In this document: piece after piece, positions 15,078-21,298 of the stretch
Position numbering within the stretch: the first letter of the stretch is position 1
How the letters are laid out: every line of letters starts with the position of its first letter
Assembly (NCBI GenBank): GCA_016928755.1
Contig: JAFGKB010000334.1
Span: 1 to 21,298 of the forward strand
From: Anaerolineae bacterium
Lineage (GTDB): Bacteria; Chloroflexota; Anaerolineae; B4-G1; SLSP01
DNA length: 21,298 nucleotides
Direction: 5' to 3'
The notes under the pieces: model-generated
Seen by the model: the letters and a program-made list of their open reading frames with translations, nothing else
Database searches by the model: none
Told to the model about the DNA's origin: nothing
Program-made: the position numbers and the translations under genes

Positions 15078-16910
15078 TTATGAATTTATTTTTGGGGTAT
15101 CTCTAAGTTTCCGAGCTTGGTCTAACAGGTCCTGCGCTCCTTGTAAAGCAGAATCTCCATGTGTCCCCAACATTTGGGCCAACTCCGTAAGGCGTTCCGC
15201 ATCATCTAAATACTTAACATGCGTAATAGTCCGCCCTTCCTCTATCTTCTTTTTAACCCTATAATGCGCATCTCCAAACCCGGCAAGCTGCGGGAGATGC
15301 GTGACGCAGAGTACCTGATGCCGCACATCATCTGGTAGCTTACTTGGGGCCGTCAGTTGCCAGAGCTTCATACCAACTACGACACCAACACGGCCCCCAA
15401 TGCCCTGATCGATTTCATCAAAGATAAGTGTAGGGGTACGATCCGCACGCGAGAGCACGGTCTTTAACGCCAACATCAAGCGAGCGGTCTCACCTCCAGA
15501 AGCAACTTTAGCCATTGGTTTAAGCCCCTCACCTACGTTAGGAGCTATTAAAAACTGTATCTGATCCATCCCGGTAGCATCAAATGCTACCCGTAAAACA
15601 GGCTCGCCCTCATGAGACTGTAAACCTGCACCGGTAGCCCACAGCTCTGGCGGTAGCGACTCCAACCCCATATCCAGGCCGTTCTCATCACTACGCCACT
15701 CAAACGCCACACCAAAGCGCGCGCCACTCATCCGCAAATCAGCTAATTCCTTATCCACCCCGGCAGATAGAGAAATAGCCGCGGCCTGTCGCTTTTGCGA
15801 CAATTCAAGGCTTAAACGGCCAGCTTCTTGCAGCAGTTCCGACTCTTGTAGTTCTAAATCCTCTATCTGCTCATCACTATGCTCCAGGGTTTCCAGTTCC
15901 TCCGCGGCCTGGGTCGCATAAGCTAACACCGCCTCAACATCAGCCCCGTACTTACGCTCTAATTGACGCAAAAGTGTCAGACGTGACTCCACTTTAGCCA
16001 ACCGTTTGGGGTTAAACTCTATCTCAACTAAATAATCCCGGAGGGTATTCGTAAAATCCTCTAATTGATACCCCACAGATTCCAACACTTCAGCCTGTGG
16101 CTCCAATGAACTATCGACACGTACCACGCCGATAAGTTCACGTTGTGCTTTTCCCAACAGATCCAAAACCGGGGCACCTTCTCCCAATCCCTCTTCCAAA
16201 ATAGCCAGTAAATTGGAAACTGAACTTGAGAGCTTTTCGGCGTTGGAAAGGCGGATAAGCTCGACTTCTAATTCATCTTTTTCCCCTGGACGCAGAGAGG
16301 CAGAGCGTATTTCCTGTACCTGGAATTTCAGCAAGTCAATGCGTTGCATCCGGTCCCGCTCCCCTTGCCGTAACGTGCGTAAAGTCTGGCGCACTTTCTG
16401 AAGCTGGCGTACCACACCGGCAACTTGGGCACGTAACGCATCCAAATCCGCATAACGGTCCAGGAGCTTCAGATGCTCAGAGATACGCAACAAGCTCAGA
16501 TGTTCACTCTGACCGTGAATATCCACCAAGCCTTGGGCAACTTCACGCAGCACAGAGACTGAAACAACACTGCCGTTAACTCGTGCGACAGTACGGCCAC
16601 TGCGCCGCAGTTCGCGACTCAACCAGAGAGTGCCAGGGGAATCACCCTCCAAGCCCTCACGTTCTAAAACAGACCCGATAGTCGCTTGCTGAGACGCGCT
16701 AACATTAAATAGACCCTCAACTCGCGCCCGGGAGGCTCCGGCACGGATGGCCGAAGTATCTGCTCGCCCGCCCAGCAACAGTGAAATAGCATCAAGCAGG
16801 ATAGACTTACCGGCCCCGGTTTCACCTGTCAAGATACAGAAACCCGGCTCAAGCACCAAATGCAACTCATCGACAATGGCAAAATCTTTTATATGCAGTT
16901 CACGTAACAC
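15078..16910 (-). CDS. recN: DNA repair protein RecN (SMC-like ATPase)
   Basis: RecN is an SMC-like ATPase that acts early in double-strand-break repair, bringing DNA ends or sister chromatids together for RecA-dependent recombination. The 610-residue length is close to the bacterial norm (about 550-570). It starts MLRELHIKDFAIVDEL, with Walker A GETGAGKS at 29-36. The central part (about 150-370) is charged and heptad-like, fitting the antiparallel coiled coil. The ABC signature ASGGE is at 470-474, and Walker B LIFDEID is at 495-501, followed by CVTHLPQLAGFGDAH. The start is GTG (16908-16910) with GGAG five bases upstream. It is divergent from the mevalonate operon. I could not identify a LexA box, whose consensus varies in Chloroflexota. 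Confidence 0.97.
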   Translation of the reverse strand: MLRELHIKDFAIVDELHLVLEPGFCILTGETGAGKSILLDAISLLLGGRADTSAIRAGASRARVEGLFNVSASQQATIGSVLEREGLEGDSPGTLWLSRELRRSGRTVARVNGSVVSVSVLREVAQGLVDIHGQSEHLSLLRISEHLKLLDRYADLDALRAQVAGVVRQLQKVRQTLRTLRQGERDRMQRIDLLKFQVQEIRSASLRPGEKDELEVELIRLSNAEKLSSSVSNLLAILEEGLGEGAPVLDLLGKAQRELIGVVRVDSSLEPQAEVLESVGYQLEDFTNTLRDYLVEIEFNPKRLAKVESRLTLLRQLERKYGADVEAVLAYATQAAEELETLEHSDEQIEDLELQESELLQEAGRLSLELSQKRQAAAISLSAGVDKELADLRMSGARFGVAFEWRSDENGLDMGLESLPPELWATGAGLQSHEGEPVLRVAFDATGMDQIQFLIAPNVGEGLKPMAKVASGGETARLMLALKTVLSRADRTPTLIFDEIDQGIGGRVGVVVGMKLWQLTAPSKLPDDVRHQVLCVTHLPQLAGFGDAHYRVKKKIEEGRTITHVKYLDDAERLTELAQMLGTHGDSALQGAQDLLDQARKLRDTPKINS

Positions 16911-17016
16911 ACCGGCTCCACAATTACAGGTTTTTCCCTATTTTTGTAAACACAAGACACTAAAAGGATATAACGATTTAAAAAAGAAGCAAGTCGCAAA
17001 CAACAAAAATGTGAGA

Positions 17017-17048
17017 CGTGATGCGTAATCGGTAACTCACGTATCACG
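17017..17048. repeat. Imperfect inverted repeat / potential hairpin
   Basis: CGTGATGCGT (17017-17026) pairs with ACGTATCACG (17039-17048): nine Watson-Crick pairs and one G-U pair in plus-strand RNA, with a 12-base loop. There is no following T-run, so a terminator is unlikely. It could be a dimeric protein-binding site or a copy of a dispersed repeat. Confidence 0.4.
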
Positions 17049-17061
17049 CATTCCCCTTACG

Positions 17062-17076
17062 TTTTATACCATAAAA
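17062..17076. repeat. Perfect palindromic repeat TTTTAT-ACC-ATAAAA
   Basis: TTTTAT (17062-17067) and ATAAAA (17071-17076) are exact reverse complements around three bases. It lies about 38 bases upstream of the candidate -35 of the mevalonate operon, a position suited to an activator or repressor. AT-rich palindromes can also occur by chance. Confidence 0.35.
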
Positions 17077-17114
17077 TGACCGATTTCGAGCTTTTGGTAG
17101 CGATATGATAGGTT

Positions 17115-17144
17115 TTGACAGGAACTTTATGTTATGATGATAAC
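17115..17144 (+). promoter_or_regulatory. Candidate sigma-70 promoter of the mevalonate operon
   Basis: A perfect TTGACA (17115-17120) is followed, after 18 bases, by GATAAC (17139-17144), matching four of six -10 consensus positions. Transcription would begin near 17151, giving a short leader that includes the AGGAGAGG ribosome site (17158-17165) nine bases before the HMG-CoA reductase ATG. Confidence 0.55.
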
Positions 17145-17174
17145 GCTTTGTAAACTCAGGAGAGGTATAGACAG

Positions 17175-18476
17175 ATGGCAAAAGATAAAACATCACGCCT
17201 ACCAGGCTTTTATAACTTACCCTTAGCTAAACGGGTAACGCGTATTGCAGAATATGCTGCATTAACCCACGAGGAGCAACAGTTGCTCGGTGGTGCAATG
17301 GGGCTAAGCATAGAACAAGCCAGCCATATGATAGAGAATGTGGTGGGACTTTATGCGTTGCCAATGGGAATCGCCACGAATTTTAAGGTCAATGAGCGTG
17401 ATGTCCTCGTACCGATGGTTATTGAGGAGCCTTCGGTAGTTGCCGGCGCGGCATTAGCCGCTAAATTAGCACGAGCCGGAGGCGGTTTCTTCGCCACCAC
17501 CGATGATCCAATTATGATCGGTCAAATCCAGGTCATTAATCTCAAGCAGCCCTGGGCAGCACGACTGGACGTGGTAGCACAGAAGCAAGCCCTGCTGGAT
17601 GCAATCAAAGAGATTGACCCGATACTCACCCGTTTAGGTGGTGGGCCACGAGATCTCAAGGTGCGGGTTCTGGAAACAACGCCAACCGGCCCCATGCTTG
17701 TGATCCATCTACATTACGATGTCCGGGACGCTATGGGAGCCAACGCCGTCAACTCAGCCTGCGAACGGTTAGCGCCTATGATTGAGCAAATCACAGGGGG
17801 GACTGTATTACTGCGCATTTTGAGCAATCTGGCCGATCAGCGGTTAGCGCGCGTCCGGGTAACCATACCGGAGACGGCACTGGCCTTCGGTGATTTTTCT
17901 GGGGAAGCTGTAGCCCAAGGCATTGAGCATGCCTGGGCCTTTGCCGCAGCCGACCCTTACCGGGCCACAACTCATAATAAAGGAATTATGAATGGCATTG
18001 ATGCTGTGGTCTTAGCTACCGGGAATGATTGGCGAGCCATAGAGGCCGGTGCTCACGCTTATGCCGCACGAGATGGCGTTTATACGAGCTTGAGCCGCTG
18101 GCAGCGCGACCACCGGGGCAACCTAATAGGCGCCCTGGAACTTCCCTTGGCCCTCGGCACAGTAGGAGGCGCAACACGTGTCCAGCCGCTGGCTAAAATG
18201 GCACTGAAAATCATGGGGATTCAATCCGCCCAAGAACTGGCGGAGGTTGTAGTCGCAGTTGGTCTGGCGCAAAACTTCGCCGCCCTCCGCGCCCTGGCAA
18301 CGGAAGGTATACAACGGGGACATATGACGCTTCACGCGCGCCAGGTCGCTATGGCCGCCGGGGCAGTGGGAGAGGAAATCACCACTATTGCCGGGATGAT
18401 GGTCCAAGAGGGGGCTATTCGCAGTGACCGGGCAACCACGCTCCTGAGTGAATTACAGACGAAAGAGGGAGAATAA
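17175..18476 (+). CDS. mvaA: Hydroxymethylglutaryl-CoA reductase, class II
   Basis: Reduces HMG-CoA to mevalonate with NAD(P)H. At 433 residues it has the length of class II enzymes such as Pseudomonas mevalonii HMGR (428) and lacks the membrane region of eukaryotic class I. It begins with the class II signature SRLPGFYNLPLAKR (7-20). Catalytic residues correspond to those of P. mevalonii with a two-residue offset: E85 in EEPSVVA, K269 in HNKGIMNGID, D285 in GND and H383 in GHMTLH. DAMGANAVN (185-193) forms part of the substrate/cofactor site. Class II enzymes were first known as degradative, but here the gene heads an operon with HMG-CoA synthase and thiolase, so a biosynthetic role is more likely. 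Cofactor preference was not deduced. ATG at 17175 with a strong ribosome site. Confidence 0.97.
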   Translation: MAKDKTSRLPGFYNLPLAKRVTRIAEYAALTHEEQQLLGGAMGLSIEQASHMIENVVGLYALPMGIATNFKVNERDVLVPMVIEEPSVVAGAALAAKLARAGGGFFATTDDPIMIGQIQVINLKQPWAARLDVVAQKQALLDAIKEIDPILTRLGGGPRDLKVRVLETTPTGPMLVIHLHYDVRDAMGANAVNSACERLAPMIEQITGGTVLLRILSNLADQRLARVRVTIPETALAFGDFSGEAVAQGIEHAWAFAAADPYRATTHNKGIMNGIDAVVLATGNDWRAIEAGAHAYAARDGVYTSLSRWQRDHRGNLIGALELPLALGTVGGATRVQPLAKMALKIMGIQSAQELAEVVVAVGLAQNFAALRALATEGIQRGHMTLHARQVAMAAGAVGEEITTIAGMMVQEGAIRSDRATTLLSELQTKEGE

Positions 18477-18522
18477 AAGTGAACTTAACAACAATACGAT
18501 TTTTGATAATAAGGTGGGCCTT

Positions 18523-19584
18523 ATGACCAACAAGCAAGTGATGCAACCCCAACAGCCGGTGGGAATTATTGGCTATGGCTCATATATTCCAATGTACCGC
18601 ATTACAAACGCGGAGATTGCCCGTGTCTGGCAAGGGGGAGGAAAAGGCCCGGTGAAAGAAAAAGCCGTAGCCGGATTGGATGAAGATACGGTTACAATCT
18701 CCATCGAAGCGGCACGCAACGCGGTAGAGCGGGCCGACATCGCCCCCTCAGAACTACGGGCCATATGGGTGGGCAGTGAATCACCGCCATATGCCGTCAA
18801 GCCATCTTCTACCATCGTTGCAGAAGCCCTTGGCGCGACACCGTATCTACTAGCGGCAGACTTTGAATTTGCCTGTAAAGCCGGTACTGAAGCCCTCCAA
18901 GCGGCAATAGGGCTGGTAGGCTCCGGGATGGGCACCTATGCGATGGCCATTGGTGCAGATACTGCCCAAGGCCGCCCTAGCGACGCCCTGGAATATACAG
19001 CGGCCAGCGGCGGGACGGCGTTTATCGTTGGCCCGGCAAATGAAGCTTTAGCCATATGCCTGGGATCACTTTCCTACGTAACAGATACCCCGGACTTCTG
19101 GCGCAGGGCCTATAACCATTATCCTAGTCACGGCGGCCGCTTCACCGGGGAACCGGCCTATTTTCACCATATCCAATCAGCCGGCATGGGACTTATGGAA
19201 GAATTAGGGCTGCGGGCCGAGGACTTTACCTATGCTATTTTCCACCAACCCAATGTCAAATTTCCCCAACGGGTCGCCAAGCGATTGGGGTTCACCTCTG
19301 AGCAAATTGAGCCCGGTTTATTAAGTGGGGTTATCGGGAATACTTATGCCGGGGCAGCGATTATGGGTCTTTCCGCAACCCTTGATATTGCCAAACCTGG
19401 AGACCGTATTTTAATGGTCAGTTTCGGTTCTGGGGCCGGTTCCGATGCTTTTGCATGGGAAGTGACCGAGGCCATTGAAAACCGGCGGGACAACGCACCA
19501 TCTATAGCAGACTACATCCGGCGGCGGGTAGAGATTGATTACGCGCTTTATGCTCGCTACCGCCACAAGCTGTTGGTAAAGTAG
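18523..19584 (+). CDS. Hydroxymethylglutaryl-CoA synthase, archaeal type
   Basis: Condenses acetyl-CoA with acetoacetyl-CoA to HMG-CoA. The 353-residue product is of the compact archaeal kind (PksG/COG3425-like), shorter than the eukaryotic and Gram-positive MvaS enzymes. Visible residues: E86 in GSESPPYAVKP, nucleophile C118 in FACKAGTEAL, H241 in FHQPNVKFP, and GNTYAGAA (272-279). I place the start at ATG 18523, preceded by AAGGTGGG (18511-18518). An in-frame TTG at 18448 would add 25 polar, uncharacteristic residues that overlap the HMG-CoA reductase gene. It begins 46 bases after the reductase stop, and its own stop is embedded in the ribosome site of the thiolase gene, so the pair is translationally linked. 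In archaea this enzyme forms a complex with the thiolase and DUF35 protein encoded next. Confidence 0.95.
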   Translation: MTNKQVMQPQQPVGIIGYGSYIPMYRITNAEIARVWQGGGKGPVKEKAVAGLDEDTVTISIEAARNAVERADIAPSELRAIWVGSESPPYAVKPSSTIVAEALGATPYLLAADFEFACKAGTEALQAAIGLVGSGMGTYAMAIGADTAQGRPSDALEYTAASGGTAFIVGPANEALAICLGSLSYVTDTPDFWRRAYNHYPSHGGRFTGEPAYFHHIQSAGMGLMEELGLRAEDFTYAIFHQPNVKFPQRVAKRLGFTSEQIEPGLLSGVIGNTYAGAAIMGLSATLDIAKPGDRILMVSFGSGAGSDAFAWEVTEAIENRRDNAPSIADYIRRRVEIDYALYARYRHKLLVK

Positions 19585-19595
19585 GAGGAGTTTAA

Positions 19596-20753
19596 ATGCG
19601 TAAGGTAGCGATTATTGGGGTAGGACAAACACCGGTTAGTGAACATTGGGACACCAGCCTGCGCCATCTGGCACTAGAGGCGGCACTTAATGCACTGCAA
19701 GATGCCAATATTGGGCGCGTGGATTCAATTTATGTCGGTAATATGCTGTCAGGAGAAATTACCGGACAATCGCATCTCGGTGCACAGATAGCCGATTTCC
19801 TGGGGATGAGCGGCGTAGAGGCAATGAAAATCGAGGCGGCTTGTGCTTCAGGTTCAGCCGCGCTGCGGGTGGGAACCTTGGCGGTAGCCAGCGGGATGAG
19901 CGATATAGTGATGGTTATCGGCGTGGAGAAGATGACAGATACGTCAGGGCAGGAGACAACTGCGGCCCTGGCAATGGCAGCCGATGGCGAGTATGAGGTC
20001 AGCCAGGGAGTGTCTTTTGTAGCCCTGAATGCGCTCTTGATGCGGCGCTATATGCACGAATACGGATGGGAGCGGGAAGCATTCGCCAATTTTGTGGTCA
20101 ACGCCCATGCTAACGCAATGAATAACCCCAACGCGATGTTCCATTCCAAGGTCACACCGGAGGCCTATGCACGGGCGACGATGATCGCCACACCGGTGGG
20201 ACTGCTAGACGCCTCACCGGTATGTGATGGAGCGGCGGCCGTAATCCTGGCACCGGAGGAGTATGCCAAGACACTAAACCCGGTACCGGTGCGTATACGC
20301 GCCTCAGCCGTGGCGACGGACGCTATCGCGGTCCATGACCGCCCGGATCCGCTGGCATTGGAAGCAGCACGGCTCTCATCCCACCGGGCTTATGAAGCTG
20401 CCGGGATTAAGCCCAGTGACCTGGATTTCTTCGAGTTACACGATGCGTTTACGATCATGGCTACGCTGAGTTTAGAGGCCAACGGCTTCGCGGAACGGGG
20501 TAAGGGCGTGCAGATGGCGCTGGATGGCGATATTACCCTGGATGGGAAGTTACCGGTCTGCACAATGGGTGGTTTGAAGGCCCGTGGGCACCCGGTGGGC
20601 GCCACGGGGCTTTATCAGATAGTGGAAGCGGCGCTCCAATTGCGGGGGCTGGCAGGAAAGAACCAGCTTCCTAACGCGCGCCTGGGGATGACCCAGAATA
20701 TCGGCGGCAGTGGGGCAACTATTATCACGCATATTTTGGAATCTATGTCGTAA
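19596..20753 (+). CDS. Acetoacetyl-CoA thiolase, archaeal / SCP-x type
   Basis: Condenses two acetyl-CoA to acetoacetyl-CoA, the first step of the mevalonate route. The 385-residue protein has nucleophile C83 in EAACASGSAAL, H282 in ELHDAF and H332 in GLKARGHPVGATG. The second catalytic cysteine of classical biosynthetic thiolases (CxGGGxG) is absent: the motif reads QNIGGSGAT (367-375). That is the hallmark of the archaeal and SCP-x-like branch. A strong AGGAGG ribosome site precedes ATG 19596, eleven bases after the synthase stop. The order synthase-thiolase-DUF35 matches the archaeal gene set in which acetoacetyl-CoA is handed directly from thiolase to synthase. Confidence 0.95.
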   Translation: MRKVAIIGVGQTPVSEHWDTSLRHLALEAALNALQDANIGRVDSIYVGNMLSGEITGQSHLGAQIADFLGMSGVEAMKIEAACASGSAALRVGTLAVASGMSDIVMVIGVEKMTDTSGQETTAALAMAADGEYEVSQGVSFVALNALLMRRYMHEYGWEREAFANFVVNAHANAMNNPNAMFHSKVTPEAYARATMIATPVGLLDASPVCDGAAAVILAPEEYAKTLNPVPVRIRASAVATDAIAVHDRPDPLALEAARLSSHRAYEAAGIKPSDLDFFELHDAFTIMATLSLEANGFAERGKGVQMALDGDITLDGKLPVCTMGGLKARGHPVGATGLYQIVEAALQLRGLAGKNQLPNARLGMTQNIGGSGATIITHILESMS

Positions 20754-20800
20754 GTATGTTGTGGGCAGGATTTTAGAAAGCTAGTTACTTATAGTCTTAT

Positions 20801-20817
20801 CTGTATCAATAATACAG
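20801..20817 (+). repeat. Small hairpin immediately upstream of the DUF35 ribosome site
   Basis: CTGTAT (20801-20806) and ATACAG (20812-20817) are exact reverse complements with a five-base loop. The ribosome site GAAAGGAG starts directly after the 3' arm. It lies in the 80-base gap between thiolase and DUF35 genes, the widest spacing within the operon. It may set translation level or mRNA stability; there is no T-run to make it a terminator. Confidence 0.35.
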
Positions 20818-20833
20818 GAAAGGAGATGTAGAG

Positions 20834-21238
20834 ATGGGGATTAACGTAGCTCATGATTGGCGTCTGCGGGGGCAGCGCTATAGATTAGAAGGGGAAGTTT
20901 GTGAACACTGCGGGAAGAAGATTTTCCCACCACGGGATATTTGCCCGCATTGTAAAGAACCGGCGCAGGAGCCTTATAAGCTCAGCGGAAAGGGCGAGGT
21001 TTACAGTTTCAGTACTGTCTACAGCCCACCGGAGGGCTTTGAGGACTATACGCCCTATACTGTGGCCTTGGTAGAGTTGGAAGAAGGGCCAATGATTACG
21101 GCGCAATTGACGGATGTCGCACCGGAAGATGTGCAAATCGGTATGCCGGTAGAGATGGTGACCCGCCGGCTCCGCAAGAATGGGGACGAGGGCACAATTG
21201 TCTATGGCTATAAGTTCCGGCCGGTGCTCCGGCCTTAA
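20834..21238 (+). CDS. DUF35 zinc-ribbon / OB-fold protein, partner of thiolase and HMG-CoA synthase
   Basis: A 134-residue protein with a rubredoxin-like zinc ribbon (C23, C26, C37, C40 in VCEHCGKK and ICPHCKEP), then an OB-fold-like C-terminal domain (about 50-130) containing GKGEVYSFSTVY and YTVALVELEEGPMITAQL. In archaeal systems, including a structure from Methanothermococcus, proteins of this family bridge acetoacetyl-CoA thiolase and HMG-CoA synthase, so that the intermediate passes through a shared CoA-binding site. Its place right after those two genes supports the same role here. AGGAG at 20821-20825 precedes ATG 20834. The remaining 60 bases of the window (21239-21298) contain no gene or terminator that I can see. 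Confidence 0.93.
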   Translation: MGINVAHDWRLRGQRYRLEGEVCEHCGKKIFPPRDICPHCKEPAQEPYKLSGKGEVYSFSTVYSPPEGFEDYTPYTVALVELEEGPMITAQLTDVAPEDVQIGMPVEMVTRRLRKNGDEGTIVYGYKFRPVLRP

Positions 21239-21298
21239 GACTAAAGGGATGCGCTAAAGAACAGCATCAATAGAGTCATATCTAAGCAAAGACGCTCC

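Larger units (their letters stand above)
16911..17174. promoter_or_regulatory. Divergent intergenic region between recN and the mevalonate operon
   Basis: This 264-base region must hold promoters for both directions. It contains a 10-base-pair stem-forming repeat (17017-17048), a perfect 6-base palindromic repeat (17062-17076) and a candidate plus-strand promoter (17115-17144). The recN-proximal third is AT-rich with several T/A runs; no strong minus-strand -35/-10 pair stood out. Confidence 0.6.

Noticed and set aside
18448..18522. Upstream TTG start for HMG-CoA synthase
   Set aside because: It would overlap the reductase gene and add 25 polar residues not typical of the family; ATG 18523 has a good ribosome site.
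1..21298. Mobile elements, CRISPR arrays, tRNA or rRNA genes
   Set aside because: I saw no transposase or integrase, no regularly spaced repeats, and no tRNA or rRNA signatures on either strand.

Overview
The window reads as chromosomal DNA of a free-living bacterium, most likely a member of the Chloroflexota (Chloroflexi). This is inferred from the gene mix: very large multi-GAF hybrid kinases, a DUF4388 protein paired with a small Ras-like GTPase, several hydrolases of one subfamily, a V4R protein, and an archaeal-type mevalonate gene set in an otherwise bacterial context. No 16S or other decisive marker is present. No mobile element, tRNA, rRNA or CRISPR array was seen. Coding density is high; the largest intergenic stretch is 278 bases (8377-8654).

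Layout. Everything from 20 to 16910 is on the minus strand; everything from 17175 to 21238 is on the plus strand. The switch is a divergent intergenic region at 16911-17174. Read in the direction of transcription, the minus-strand block contains: (i) recN (16910-15078); (ii) a DUF4388 protein and a Ras/Mgl-like GTPase (14904-13515); (iii) a tight five-gene cluster (13420-8655) of an alpha/beta hydrolase with an intact triad, a V4R-domain protein, a left-handed beta-helix protein, an enzyme resembling cyanobacterial acyl-ACP reductase, and a receiver-degenerate-GGDEF protein, with ATGA overlaps at two junctions; (iv) a second signalling cluster (8376-1307) of a 1685-residue GAF-rich hybrid histidine kinase, a single-domain receiver, and two tandem alpha/beta hydrolases of the same subfamily; (v) a secreted or anchored N-acetylmuramoyl-L-alanine amidase and single-stranded DNA-binding protein. 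The plus-strand block is a mevalonate operon: class II HMG-CoA reductase, archaeal-type HMG-CoA synthase, archaeal-type acetoacetyl-CoA thiolase and the DUF35 zinc-ribbon/OB-fold partner.

How they may work together. The plus-strand operon covers acetyl-CoA to mevalonate, with synthase, thiolase and DUF35 probably forming the substrate-channelling complex known from archaea. The minus-strand block is dominated by signalling and lipid- or small-molecule-related proteins. Its most striking feature is that the two hydrolases next to the hybrid kinase both have glycine in place of the nucleophilic serine (GHGLGG), while the third paralogue, next to the acyl-ACP-reductase-like gene, keeps GHSMGG. 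In addition, the kinase's last receiver lacks its phospho-acceptor aspartate and the GGDEF domain lacks its metal-binding aspartates. The locus is therefore rich in probable pseudoenzymes. My best reading is a sensory system in which non-catalytic alpha/beta hydrolases act as ligand receptors or partners of a two-component pathway, possibly sensing a lipid or aldehyde product of the neighbouring cluster. That function is inference; the residue substitutions are directly visible.
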